Shown here one piece after another: positions 1 through 8,248 of a stretch of DNA of 64,000 bases (position 1 is its first letter; the number at the start of each line of letters is the position of its first letter). The stretch comes from DATDAH01 sp963823495. Its GTDB lineage: Bacteria; Actinomycetota; Acidimicrobiia; Acidimicrobiales; DATDAH01. The stretch covers positions 1,860,001 through 1,924,000 of the forward strand of contig CAWGLV010000001.1 of NCBI GenBank assembly GCA_963823495.1, in the 5' to 3' direction. The notes under the pieces are model-generated. The model was not told the DNA's origin, made no database searches, and saw only the letters and a program-made list of their open reading frames with translations. The position numbers and the translations under genes were made by a program.

Positions 1-1226
1 TGAACGCCGGCTTGGACGAGGTCCCCGACGTGGACCCGGCGCGGGCCGACGCCATCGCCGCGGCGGCCGACGAGGTGGCCGACGGCCGGTGGGACGATCA
101 CTTCCCGATCGACGTCTTCCAGACCGGTTCCGGAACGTCGTCGAACATGAACACCAACGAGGTGCTGGCCACGCTGGCGTCCGAGAAGCTGGGGGAGGAG
201 GGGGCCGTGCACCCCAACGACCACGTCAACGCCTCACAGTCCTCCAACGACGTGTTCCCCACCGCCATGCACCTCGCGGTGGCCGAGGCCCTGAGAGACG
301 ACCTCCTGCCCGCTCTGGGCCACCTGGCCGCGTCCCTGGAGAGGAAGTCCGACGAGTTCGCCCCGGTGGTCAAGTCCGGCCGCACCCACCTCATGGATGC
401 CACGCCGGTCACCCTCGGCCAGGAGTTCGGCGGGTTCGCCGCCCAGATCAGCCAGGGAGCGGAGCGCATCGAGGGCGTCCTGGGCCGGGTCGGCGAGGTC
501 CCCCTGGGCGGCACCGCCGTCGGGACCGGCATCAACGCCCCGCCGGCGTTCGCCCCGGCGGTGATCGCCGCGCTGGCCGAGCGCACGGGCCTGCCCATCA
601 CCGAGGCCCGCGACCACTTCGCCGCCCAAGCCAGCCGGGACGGCCTGGTCGAGGCCTCCGGCCTGCTCCGGGTGATCGCAGTGGCTCTGGTCAAGATCGC
701 CAACGACCTGCGTTGGATGGCCTCGGGCCCCCGCACCGGCCTGGCCGAGATCCGCCTCCCCGACCTCCAGCCGGGCTCCTCGATCATGCCGGGCAAGGTG
801 AACCCGGTCATCCCCGAGGCGGTGACCCAGGTCGCGGCCCAGGTCATGGGCAACGACGCCGCGGTGGCCTTCGGTGGGTCGCAGGGGACCCTCGAGCTGA
901 ACGTCTTCATGCCGATGATGGCCCACAACCTGCTCGAGTCGATCCGCCTGCTGGCCAACGTGTCGGCGGTCTTCGCCGACACCTGCATCGACGGCATCGA
1001 GGCCGACGAGGAGCGGTGCCGGGCCTACGCCGAGTCGTCGCCCTCCATCGGGACCTCGCTCAACCCCTACATCGGCTATGAGAAGGCCGCGGCCGTCATC
1101 AAGCGGGCGGTCAAGGAGAACACGACCATCCGGGCCATCGTCCTGGAGGAGGGCCTCATGACCGATGAGGAGCTGACCAAGGCCCTCGACATCGAGGCGA
1201 TGACCCGAGGCGGGATCATCAAGTGA
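1..1226 (+). CDS. fumC: Class II fumarate hydratase, 5' end missing
   Basis: Fumarase C interconverts fumarate and L-malate in the TCA cycle as a cytosolic homotetramer. The reading frame is already open at base 3, so the gene starts upstream of the window; roughly 60 N-terminal residues are missing relative to the usual length of about 465. The visible part carries the substrate-site stretch TGSGTSSNMNTNEV near nt 120-165, the conserved NASQSSNDVFPT segment, and the superfamily signature GSSIMPGKVNPV at about nt 775-810, which holds the catalytic serine loop. The signature makes fumarase very likely; adenylosuccinate and argininosuccinate lyases lack this N-terminal pattern. The next gene, on the opposite strand, converges on it after 63 bases. 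Confidence 0.95.
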   Translation, partial: NAGLDEVPDVDPARADAIAAAADEVADGRWDDHFPIDVFQTGSGTSSNMNTNEVLATLASEKLGEEGAVHPNDHVNASQSSNDVFPTAMHLAVAEALRDDLLPALGHLAASLERKSDEFAPVVKSGRTHLMDATPVTLGQEFGGFAAQISQGAERIEGVLGRVGEVPLGGTAVGTGINAPPAFAPAVIAALAERTGLPITEARDHFAAQASRDGLVEASGLLRVIAVALVKIANDLRWMASGPRTGLAEIRLPDLQPGSSIMPGKVNPVIPEAVTQVAAQVMGNDAAVAFGGSQGTLELNVFMPMMAHNLLESIRLLANVSAVFADTCIDGIEADEERCRAYAESSPSIGTSLNPYIGYEKAAAVIKRAVKENTTIRAIVLEEGLMTDEELTKALDIEAMTRGGIIK

Positions 1227-1289
1227 CGACTTCGCGTCAGTTGGTCCCGTCCAGCGTGACCAGCTGACGCGATTCGAGGTCGGGGACGC

Positions 1290-1781
1290 TCAGCCGGCGG
1301 CGGGGGAGCCGGGGAAGGGGCCGGGGTCGCCGGGTGCCGGGATGCCCGGCGGGGTCCAGCTCATCTCGAGGGCCAGGTCGGTGGTCGCCGCCCGCCACTC
1401 CAGCGGGTCCCAGCCCTCGGCCCGGGACACCACCGTGAGATCGGTGCGGATGTGGGCGAAGACCGGCAGGGTCTCGGCCTCGAGGGCCTTGACCAGCTCG
1501 CGGTCGGGGTCGACGAAGGTGAGGAACTCGATGGCCCAGGGACCGAGGAAGCGGCGGGCGTCGCCGGCCTTGGCGGTCACCACGAAGGCCACCCGGCAGT
1601 CGGCCTGGGCGAAGGAGCCCAGGATCCGGCCGGCGGTCTCCAGTAGCCAGGCGCTCTCGTTGGTGTAGGGGTCCAGGACGACCAGGGCGAGGTGGAAGTT
1701 GGTCACCCACTCCGACAGCGGGCGGGCATCGCCCTCCAGCGGGGCCAGTTCGAGATCGGCGGGCGCCTGCGTGCTCGTCAC
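1290..1781 (-). CDS. Thioredoxin-fold-like hypothetical protein
   Basis: A protein of 163 residues, with the start taken at GTG 1781 because the frame upstream of it runs into the divergent gene and loses normal composition. The middle reads like a thioredoxin-fold domain: a hydrophobic strand (LALVVLDPY), a helix, a second strand (RVAFVVTA) and a VDPDRELVKAL stretch typical of redoxin-like proteins reporting on prior state. There is no CxxC motif, only one cysteine, so dithiol redox activity is unlikely. The C-terminus is rich in Gly and Pro. It is transcribed away from the neighbouring eIF-2B-like gene across a 66-base gap that must hold both promoters. Function unknown. Confidence 0.6.
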   Translation of the reverse strand: MTSTQAPADLELAPLEGDARPLSEWVTNFHLALVVLDPYTNESAWLLETAGRILGSFAQADCRVAFVVTAKAGDARRFLGPWAIEFLTFVDPDRELVKALEAETLPVFAHIRTDLTVVSRAEGWDPLEWRAATTDLALEMSWTPPGIPAPGDPGPFPGSPAAG

Positions 1782-1847
1782 GGCGACCGAAGGTACAGCG
1801 CCCGGTTCGGCGAACGCGAACTCCCGGGGTCGATACCGTCGAGCGCG

Positions 1848-2645
1848 ATGCACCCGATCGAGCGTCTGCGCTACGTGGCCCGGGCCCACGGCGCCTCGCA
1901 GGCGGTGATGGTCACCGAGACGGCGGCAGCCCTGTGCTCGTTCGGTCGCGACCCCCAGGGCCTGGTCACCGCCTGTCGCCGCATCGTCGACCACCAGCCG
2001 GGCTCGGGCCCACTCTGGTGGCTGGCGGCCCGGATCCTCACCGCGGCGGACCCCGTGGGTGAAGCCCAGGCGGCCGCGCGGGAGATCGAGGAGGATCGCA
2101 CCCCACGGGCCCTGGCCGATGCCCTTCCGGCGGAGGCCACCGTGCTCCTCCTCGGCTGGTCCGAGCTGGCCGCCGGTGGTCTGGATCGCCGAGGTGATCT
2201 CGAGGTGCTGGTCGGCGATGTGGACGGCACCGGAGCTGACCTCGTCCTCCGGCTCCTCCGAGCCGACGTGGACGCGACCGATGTTCCCCTCCGTGGGCTC
2301 GGGTCGGCGTCGGCCGAGGTCGACGTCGTGGTCCTGGAGACCACGGCGATGGGACCGTCGGGTTTCGTGGCCCCGTCGGGATCGCGGGCGGCGGCGTCGG
2401 TGGGCCGATTGTCCGGCGCCGAGGTGTGGCTGGTCGCCGGGGTCGGCCGTCTCCTGCCGGAACGGATGTTTGCGGCCCTGTGTGACCGCACGCTGTCAGC
2501 GGACAGCCCCTGGGAGGACGACGTGGAGCTCGTCCCGCTCGACCTGGTCGACCAGGTCGTCGGACCGGCCGGCCCGGCCCGTCCCCCCGACGCGCTCCGC
2601 CGGACCGACTGCCCCGTGGCCCCGGAGCTTCTGAGGCCGCTCTGA
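1848..2645 (+). CDS. eIF-2B-like (ISOCOT fold) protein
   Basis: A protein of 265 residues starting at ATG 1848. The second half matches the ISOCOT fold shared by eIF-2B subunits, ribose-1,5-bisphosphate isomerase and methylthioribose-1-phosphate isomerase: a VDVVVLETTAMGPSGF strand-loop, a GSRAAAS helix start, then EVWLVAGVGRLLP. In the known families the equivalent VDxVxxGAD and GT segments bind the sugar phosphate. Here the aspartate-bearing GAD position reads ETT, so isomerase activity is doubtful. The N-terminal 70 residues are helical, as in the family. It is a stand-alone gene between a divergent neighbour and the CoA-ester lyase. A specific substrate cannot be named. Confidence 0.65.
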   Translation: MHPIERLRYVARAHGASQAVMVTETAAALCSFGRDPQGLVTACRRIVDHQPGSGPLWWLAARILTAADPVGEAQAAAREIEEDRTPRALADALPAEATVLLLGWSELAAGGLDRRGDLEVLVGDVDGTGADLVLRLLRADVDATDVPLRGLGSASAEVDVVVLETTAMGPSGFVAPSGSRAAASVGRLSGAEVWLVAGVGRLLPERMFAALCDRTLSADSPWEDDVELVPLDLVDQVVGPAGPARPPDALRRTDCPVAPELLRPL

Positions 2646-2695
2646 ACCCGGCGGGCCGTGGCCGCCGCGGGACCTCCCGCCGTAGGCTGACCGCC

Positions 2696-3637
2696 ATGTC
2701 CGCACGTACCAGAGATCTGCCGCGTCGCTCCTGTCTCTCCGTTCCCGGCTCCAGCGAGAAGATGCTGGGCAAAGGCCCGACCCTGCCCGCCGACATGGTC
2801 TTCCTGGACATGGAGGACTCGGTGGCTCCCCTCGAGAAGGAGGCCGCGAGGGGCAAGGTGGTCGACGCCGTCAAGAACCAGGACTGGGGCGAGAAGATCC
2901 TCTGCGTGCGGGTCAACGCCTGGGACACCCAGTGGACCTACGGTGACGTGATCGAGGTGGTCGGCAACGCGGGTGAGCGCCTCGAGGAGATCATGCTCCC
3001 CAAGGTCCAGACCGCCGGTGAGGTCGAGGCCATGGACCTGCTCCTCACCCAGGTGGAGAAGAACGCGGGCCTGCCGATCGGCCACATCGGGATCGAGGCC
3101 CAGATCGAGACGGCCCGGGGGCTGATCAACGTCAACGAGATCTGTGCCGCCTCGTCCCGTCTGGAGACCGTGATCCTCGGCCCGGTCGACTTCTCGGCTT
3201 CCATGGAGATGCCGTCGCTGTCCGGCGGCCTGCAGATCCCGGAGTACCCCGGCGACTACTTCCACTACGTGTTCATGAAGATCCTGATGGCCGGCCGGGC
3301 CAACGGCCTCCAGGTCATCGACGGGCCGTACGTGAAGGTCCGGGACTCCGAGGGCTTCCGGGACTTCTGCCAGCGGACCCAGATCCTCGGTTTCGACGGG
3401 AAGTGGGCCCTGCACCCCGATCAGGTGACGATCCTCAACGAGATGTTCTCGCCGACCCAGGAGCAGTTCGACCGGGCCAACGACATCCTCGACGCCTACG
3501 AGGAGGCGACCACCACGGGTGACCGCAAGGGTGCGGTGATGTTCGGCGACGAGATGATCGACGAGGCCTCCCGCAAGGTCGCCGTCAAGCTGGTGAGCCG
3601 CGGCGAGCGCGCCGGCCTGGTCCGCACCACCGACTGA
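2696..3637 (+). CDS. HpcH/HpaI-family CoA-ester lyase (malyl-CoA lyase-like)
   Basis: A 313-residue TIM-barrel protein of the citrate lyase beta/malyl-CoA lyase family. These Mg2+-dependent enzymes cleave or form C-C bonds in acyl-CoA esters such as malyl-CoA, citramalyl-CoA or beta-methylmalyl-CoA. Visible family features are the N-terminal RRSCLSVPGS substrate loop, the DMEDSV strand with an acidic metal ligand, the IEAQIETARG segment carrying the glutamate ligand, and GFDGKWALHPDQV near the C-terminus, which contributes the family's conserved DGKxxLHP motif. The length is normal for the short Mcl type. No glyoxylate-assimilation partner genes lie next to it, so the precise CoA ester is left open. 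Confidence 0.85.
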   Translation: MSARTRDLPRRSCLSVPGSSEKMLGKGPTLPADMVFLDMEDSVAPLEKEAARGKVVDAVKNQDWGEKILCVRVNAWDTQWTYGDVIEVVGNAGERLEEIMLPKVQTAGEVEAMDLLLTQVEKNAGLPIGHIGIEAQIETARGLINVNEICAASSRLETVILGPVDFSASMEMPSLSGGLQIPEYPGDYFHYVFMKILMAGRANGLQVIDGPYVKVRDSEGFRDFCQRTQILGFDGKWALHPDQVTILNEMFSPTQEQFDRANDILDAYEEATTTGDRKGAVMFGDEMIDEASRKVAVKLVSRGERAGLVRTTD

Positions 3638-3723
3638 GGTCGGTGGTGGCTCCGGATTCTTGCCGGATTCTCACCTCGATCCTTCAAAGGGTGTCACCCG
3701 GGCTGCCGATACTCAGGCCATGA

Positions 3724-4305
3724 GTGACGCCGATGACCCCACCGAGGCCGCCCCCACGACCGAAGGCGTCGAACCCGCTCAGCGTCGAGGGCCGGTCGGA
3801 GCCCGTGGCCGACGCGCCCGAGTCCGCGGTGGACGAACCGCCCCCGGGCCCCGAGCGCACCGTGACCCGCAAGGGGGCGGCGGTGGGCATGGCGTTGGCC
3901 CTGCTCGCCGGAGGCCTGCTCGGCTGGCTCGGTGCCGGTGCCTTCGATGACGACGACACCAGGCCCGTCTCCGCGTTCCAGCGGGGCCGCTTCGGTGAGG
4001 GCCGAGGCCCCGGTGGCAGGTTTCCCGGCGGCGGCTTCCCGGGCCACGGCTTTCCAGGTGGTGAGCACGGCCCCGCCGACGGGCGCGGCGACCAGTGGGA
4101 CGGTCAGGGCGGGCGCCCGACGCCTCCGTGGATGCACGACGACGGCCGCGGCGGGTACCAGGAGGGCGACGCGGACGAGGACCGGCAGGACCAGGACCGG
4201 CAGGACCAGGATCGGCAGGACGAGGATCGGCAGGACGAGGATCGGCAGGACGAGGATCGGCAGGACCAGGACCGGCAGGACCAGGACCAGAGCGACGACG
4301 CCTAG
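3724..4305 (+). CDS. Single-pass membrane protein with a charged DRQD(Q/E) repeat tail
   Basis: The uninterrupted frame from GTG 3724 encodes 193 residues: a Pro-rich N-terminus, a transmembrane helix (GAAVGMALALLAGGLLGWLGAGAF, residues about 50-73; interrupted here for length it begins GAAVGMALAL), a Gly/Phe/Pro-rich middle, and a tail of about eight DRQDQ/DRQDE repeats. The first 60 bases look better in another frame: ATG 3720 gives a typical acidic start (MSDADDPTEAAPTTEGVE) that would have to shift by one base near 3780-3800 to join this frame. Either the GTG start is right or there is a one-base insertion here. The tail probably lies outside the cell. The gene abuts, stop to stop, the convergent AcpH-like gene. 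Function unknown. Confidence 0.6.
   Translation: MTPMTPPRPPPRPKASNPLSVEGRSEPVADAPESAVDEPPPGPERTVTRKGAAVGMALALLAGGLLGWLGAGAFDDDDTRPVSAFQRGRFGEGRGPGGRFPGGGFPGHGFPGGEHGPADGRGDQWDGQGGRPTPPWMHDDGRGGYQEGDADEDRQDQDRQDQDRQDEDRQDEDRQDEDRQDQDRQDQDQSDDA
4174..4290 (+). repeat. 15-bp in-frame tandem repeat
   Basis: About eight copies of a 15-base unit (gaccggcaggaccag and variants with gat or gag) run head to tail and encode five-residue steps DRQDQ or DRQDE. Because the unit is a multiple of three, copy-number change would lengthen or shorten the protein without shifting frame. It is a coding minisatellite, not a CRISPR: there are no spacers. Confidence 0.9.
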
Positions 4306-4986
4306 CTAGGTGACCGCGGCGCCGGGGTCGGCCCGGGATCCGCTATGTCCAGCCACCGACCGGGCCGTGGCGCCCACCACCTCCTCGGCATCGCCGGCGA
4401 TGCCGACCTGGGCCTCGACGGCGAGGTGGCGGAGGACGACGGTCTCGTCGTCGGACAGGGCGAGGCGGGGGCGACGGGCCAGGGTGTTGGCCGTGCGGTC
4501 GGTGGCGTAGGCGGGATCGCCATAGGCGGAGGGGACGAGGCGGGTGGTCAACTGGCCCAGGAATCCCCGCCAGGCGTGGCGATGGGCCGTGTCGACCATG
4601 GCGAGAGCGTCACCGTCGGGTCCCGCCATCGCCCGCCAGGGCCGGCCGAAGGTCTCGGCGTGCTCGTCCCGGGCGAGGAGAGCGCCGTCCAGGAGGAGCT
4701 CGATCAGCACGTGGGCGGCGCCCCGGGCGGGACCGCGACGCACGCCTCGGTCCCCGAGGGCCTGCACCAGGCGACGGTTCTGGTCTCGGAACCAGGCCAG
4801 CTCGTGGAACACCGCATCGGTCCGGTGGTGGAGCGCGACGCCGGCGCGGTGGCCGGGCGTACCCGCCGTGGCGAGGGGGACACGGGCCATGCGGGTCAGG
4901 TCCGGGGCCGCGGCGCCGAGCAGCAGCGCGCTGGTCGGCCGGTCGGCGACGAGTTGGGCCACGACCATGTGGGCGACGAAGTTCAC
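4306..4986 (-). CDS. ACP phosphodiesterase (AcpH/DUF479)-like hydrolase
   Basis: A 226-residue protein whose N-terminus, MNFVAHMVVAQLV, closely follows the MNFLAHLHLA start of AcpH-type proteins. It also has the central pattern GVALHHRTDAVFH and the later HVLIELLLDG and DTAHRHAW segments, in line with a helical HD-like metal-dependent phosphodiesterase. Enterobacterial AcpH removes 4'-phosphopantetheine from acyl carrier protein; actinobacterial relatives are poorly characterised, so the substrate is inferred. The stop codon touches the stop of the repeat protein on the other strand. A 156-base gap upstream, with no further gene, separates it from the divergent exporter. Confidence 0.65.
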   Translation of the reverse strand: MNFVAHMVVAQLVADRPTSALLLGAAAPDLTRMARVPLATAGTPGHRAGVALHHRTDAVFHELAWFRDQNRRLVQALGDRGVRRGPARGAAHVLIELLLDGALLARDEHAETFGRPWRAMAGPDGDALAMVDTAHRHAWRGFLGQLTTRLVPSAYGDPAYATDRTANTLARRPRLALSDDETVVLRHLAVEAQVGIAGDAEEVVGATARSVAGHSGSRADPGAAVT

Positions 4987-5142
4987 GCGTGGCGACGGTA
5001 CGGCCGTCCGGGAGCCCGGGCACCTTCTGGGCAGCTCTTGCCCATGCGGCTGCGGTCGGCGTCGCCCAGGACGGGCCTAGGGCACGTTCCTGGCTCTCCT
5101 GGCCTTGGCCGGGCGTGATCCTCGAACGGCATCCCCTAGACC

Positions 5143-5886
5143 TTGGGGGTGGACGGCGGGGACCTGGGGATCATCGTCGTGGCGATCCTCGCCGGATCGC
5201 TGGTCAAGAGCGTCTCCGGCATGGGGCTCCCGGTCATCGCCGTCCCGCTCATCAGCCTCGTCCTGCCCCTCGAGCAGGCGGTGGTGGCCACGGCCGTGCC
5301 CGGGTTGGCCGTCAACGGGCTGATCGGCTGGCGCGAGCGGGCCCATCGAGGCCAGACGCGTGATCTTCCGGTGTTGGCCACCGCCGGTGTCCTGGGCGCG
5401 GTCTTCGGGACCCTCCTGCTCGTCCACCTCCCCGAGGCGCCGGTGCTGGCGGCGCTGGCGCTCATCGTGCTGGCCTACGTGGCCTTGGCGGTGGCTCGGC
5501 CCGAGCGCAGCCTGGCCCCGGCGACCGCGACGCGGTGGTCGCCCGCGGTGGGCCTCGGCGCCGGCGTCATGCAGGGCGCGACGGGGATCTCGGGGCCGAT
5601 CACCGGTACCTGGATCCACGCCTACCGGCTGCCCCGAGATGCCCATGTCTTCGCCGTGAGCGTCCTGTTCCTGATGGCGGGGAGCGGCCAGACGGTGTCG
5701 CTCCTGGTGGGCGGGGCCTTCGTCGGCCACTGGGCCGCGGCGCTGGTCGGGGTCCCCGTCGCGGTGGCCATGATCCCGATCGGCACCTCGGTCCGGGGGC
5801 GTCTGAGCGGCCGGGGCTTCGACCTGGTCGTCCTGGCCACCCTGGTGGTGTCGGCTGCCACGATCCTCGCGCGGCTCCTGGCGTGA
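5143..5886 (+). CDS. TauE/SafE-family membrane exporter
   Basis: A 247-residue polytopic membrane protein (about seven or eight hydrophobic segments) of the TauE/SafE family, whose members move sulfite, sulfoacetate or other organic anions. The two homologous halves are visible: AGSLVKSVSGMGLPVIAVP near the N-terminus and GVMQGATGISGPITGTW in the second half, both containing the family's G-x-G-G/SG-like pore motif. The start is TTG 5143 or GTG 5149; no nearby ATG is in frame. It is monocistronic. The substrate cannot be assigned because no sulfonate genes are near. Confidence 0.8.
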   Translation: MGVDGGDLGIIVVAILAGSLVKSVSGMGLPVIAVPLISLVLPLEQAVVATAVPGLAVNGLIGWRERAHRGQTRDLPVLATAGVLGAVFGTLLLVHLPEAPVLAALALIVLAYVALAVARPERSLAPATATRWSPAVGLGAGVMQGATGISGPITGTWIHAYRLPRDAHVFAVSVLFLMAGSGQTVSLLVGGAFVGHWAAALVGVPVAVAMIPIGTSVRGRLSGRGFDLVVLATLVVSAATILARLLA

Positions 5887-5958
5887 ACCCTTCGTCGGCC
5901 CGTCACCTCCCGGTCACCTAACGTCGGGCTCCAGACGCCATCGACCGGAAGGCAACGC

Positions 5959-6669
5959 GTGACCACTCCCCCTCGGGATGACGACCAGGTGATCGTGACG
6001 ACCAAGGGGGGGGTGAGTGAGGCGGCCCGCCAGTACGCCGAGGCCAAGGTGCCGCGCCTGCGCCAGCACGCGCACGGTCCCGTCCTGATGATCCGGATCA
6101 AGCTGAGCCTGGCCGAGGGCCAGGATGTCGAGCGCAGCGCCATCGCGGAGGCCGTGATGGACATCGACGGTCGCATGGTCAGGGGCCAGGTGGCGGGCCA
6201 CCGCATCGAGGAGGCCGTCGACCTCCTGGTCGATCGGATGATCCGCCAGCTCGACCAGGCCGCGGCCAAGGCCCGCTCCCGGGAGCGCCGTCCGGCCGCC
6301 GAGCCCGGGCCGCGGCCGGCCCGGTCGGCCCGGCCGCCCGATGAGCGGGAGGTCGTGGCCCACAAGTCCTTCGCCATCGACCGGGCGACCCTGGACGAGG
6401 CCGCCTTCGACATGGAGGTGCTCGACTACGACTTCTTCCTCTTCACCGATGCCGACGACGGTCGGGACAAGGTGGTGCACCGGGATCCCGAAGGCGAGGT
6501 CCGCCTGGCCACCGAACCCCCGAAGGAGACCGTCGAGGAGGCCCTCGAGCGTCTTGACGCCGGGGGCGAGCCCTTCGTGTTCTTCTTCGACACCGACCGT
6601 CGCCGTGGCGCGGTGGCCTACCTCCGCTACGACGGCCACTACGGCCTGATCCGCCCCGCCGACGGCTGA
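5959..6669 (+). CDS. hpf: Ribosome hibernation promoting factor, long form
   Basis: A 236-residue protein. Residues about 8-115 form the S30AE/HPF domain that binds the small ribosomal subunit and blocks tRNA and mRNA sites in resting cells. After a basic Ala/Pro linker come two copies of the C-terminal dimerisation domain: one starting VVAHKSFAIDR with FDMEVLDYDFFLF, the other running from PPKETVEEALE to DGHYGLIRP. Duplication of this domain is known from mycobacterial dormancy-linked homologues. The start is GTG 5959, preceded by a ggaagg ribosome binding site. The next gene, carD, is also a growth-rate-linked factor but is separated by 109 bases, so it is probably transcribed separately. 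Confidence 0.85.
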   Translation: MTTPPRDDDQVIVTTKGGVSEAARQYAEAKVPRLRQHAHGPVLMIRIKLSLAEGQDVERSAIAEAVMDIDGRMVRGQVAGHRIEEAVDLLVDRMIRQLDQAAAKARSRERRPAAEPGPRPARSARPPDEREVVAHKSFAIDRATLDEAAFDMEVLDYDFFLFTDADDGRDKVVHRDPEGEVRLATEPPKETVEEALERLDAGGEPFVFFFDTDRRRGAVAYLRYDGHYGLIRPADG

Positions 6670-6778
6670 CCGGCGCCCCGTGGCGGCGACCGCGGGAGTG
6701 GTTTACCGATGGGAATCGGGCATCCTGGGAGGCCGCCCGCCGGCCGTTTGTCGCACGCTGAGGAGCTCCCCGCCGCCC

Positions 6779-7267
6779 ATGTCGTTCAAAGTCGGTGATC
6801 GCGTCGTCTACCCGCACCATGGGGCGGCGGTGATCGAGAAGAAGGAAAAGCGCAAGACCCCCGGAGCGGAGAGCGAGGAGAAGGAGTACCTCGTGCTGCG
6901 CATGGCCCACGGCGAGCTGACGCTCGCGGTCCCCTCGGACAACGCCGAGCAGGTCGGCATGCGTCGACCCATCGCCCGGGAGGACGTCGAGGACCTCTAC
7001 CAGGTGCTGGCCAAGCGGGACGTGCGGGAGCCCTCCAACTGGAGTCGCCGGTTCAAGAACCATCAGGAGAAGCTGAAGTCCGGCGACGTCTACCAGGTGG
7101 CCGAGGTGGTCCGGAACCTCGCCCTGCGGGAGGCCGATCGCGGTCTTTCCGCCGGCGAGAAGTCGATGCTGGCCAAAGCCCGCAGCGTCCTGGTGTCCGA
7201 GCTGAGCTTCGCCCTCGACGTCTCCGAGGACGACGCCCTCGACCAGGTCAACGACCAGCTGACCTGA
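6779..7267 (+). CDS. carD: CarD-family RNA polymerase-binding transcription factor
   Basis: A 162-residue CarD. Residues 1-60 form the RNA-polymerase interaction domain (FKVGDRVVYPHHGAAVI, then EYLVLRM and LTLAVPSDN), which binds the polymerase beta subunit. The rest is the helical DNA-binding part that stabilises open promoter complexes, ending in the AEVVRNLALREADRGLSAGEK stretch typical of the family (quoted to position only: residues about 105-125). In actinomycetes CarD is usually essential and tunes rRNA promoters. The ATG is preceded by a gaggag ribosome binding site. It converges on thiL with an 11-base gap. Confidence 0.95.
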   Translation: MSFKVGDRVVYPHHGAAVIEKKEKRKTPGAESEEKEYLVLRMAHGELTLAVPSDNAEQVGMRRPIAREDVEDLYQVLAKRDVREPSNWSRRFKNHQEKLKSGDVYQVAEVVRNLALREADRGLSAGEKSMLAKARSVLVSELSFALDVSEDDALDQVNDQLT

Positions 7268-7278
7268 CCGCGGCCGAC

Positions 7279-8169
7279 CTAGAGCGGGTGCTCCCAGCCG
7301 CCTTCGAGCGGCTGGCCCAGCAGCGTGACCGCGGTGCCTGCGGTCGTCGTACCGATGGCGACCGGCGTTCGCAGGCCGGCGGCCGCGAAGGACTCGTGCA
7401 CGCGCTCCGGTTCGGGGGCGGTGAAGCAGAGCTCGTAGTCGTCTCCGCCGCCGACGGCCTGCGCCATGGTGGCTCCCTCCGCGACGGGCACCGTCTGGAG
7501 GTCGATGCCGACGCTCGATGCCCGGGCGATGCGGGGGAGGTCGACGGCGAGGCCGTCGGAGAGGTCGAGCATCGCGGTGGCGCCGGCCCTCGCGGCGGCG
7601 ACCCCTTCCCCGAGGCGAGGAACCGGGCGGTGGAGGGCGTCCGCGCTCGGTGCCGCTTCGCTCCGTTCGAGCTGCAGCAGGGCTGCGGCGGCCGCGCCGA
7701 GTGGACCGGTGACGTAGACGGTCTCCCCCAGGCTCGCGCCGGAGCGCAGGACCGGTCGCGTGGCGTGCCCGGTCACGGTGACGGCGATGAAGAGGGCGGG
7801 ACCGGTCGAGGTGTCCCCACCCACGAGTGGGCAGGCGAATGCCTGGGCGCACTCGAGCAGGCCGGCCAGGAGCTCATCGGCTCGACCGGGCCGGGCCCGG
7901 GGCAGGGCCACTGCCGCCACCGCCGACTCTGGCGTTCCGCCCATCGCCGCGATGTCACTGAGGTTGACCGCCAGCGCCTTCCATCCGATGTCGGTCGGGC
8001 TCGCCCACGCGGAGCGGAAGTGCACGCCCTCCACCAGCAGGTCGGTCGCGATCAGTCGGTTGCCCTCCAGCACCGCACAGTCGTCACCCACCCCGACCTG
8101 CCCCGGCGGCCGGTCGGGCAGTCGGGCCGCCAGCCGCTCGACGAACGCGAACTCCCCCTCGCCGGTCAC
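7279..8169 (-). CDS. thiL: Thiamine-monophosphate kinase
   Basis: ThiL phosphorylates thiamine monophosphate to the active cofactor thiamine pyrophosphate in the cytosol. The 296-residue protein has the family's N-terminal GDDCAVLE metal and ATP motif, TDLLVEGVHFR, the long NLSDIAAMGGTP helix, GGDTSTGP, and a C-terminal LDLSDGLAVDL plus GGDDYELCF, all of which line the active site in PurM-like kinases. It is slightly shorter than the usual 310-330. The 79 bases upstream contain an A+T-rich patch around 8225-8245 that probably holds its promoter. No thiamine biosynthesis genes are near. Confidence 0.95.
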   Translation of the reverse strand: MTGEGEFAFVERLAARLPDRPPGQVGVGDDCAVLEGNRLIATDLLVEGVHFRSAWASPTDIGWKALAVNLSDIAAMGGTPESAVAAVALPRARPGRADELLAGLLECAQAFACPLVGGDTSTGPALFIAVTVTGHATRPVLRSGASLGETVYVTGPLGAAAAALLQLERSEAAPSADALHRPVPRLGEGVAAARAGATAMLDLSDGLAVDLPRIARASSVGIDLQTVPVAEGATMAQAVGGGDDYELCFTAPEPERVHESFAAAGLRTPVAIGTTTAGTAVTLLGQPLEGGWEHPL

Positions 8170-8248
8170 GTCGCTCCCGATCCCTCACCGAAATGGCGTG
8201 ACCTGCGGTCGTACAGCGACCGGAACGAACGCAATTTCGATTGGTGCA

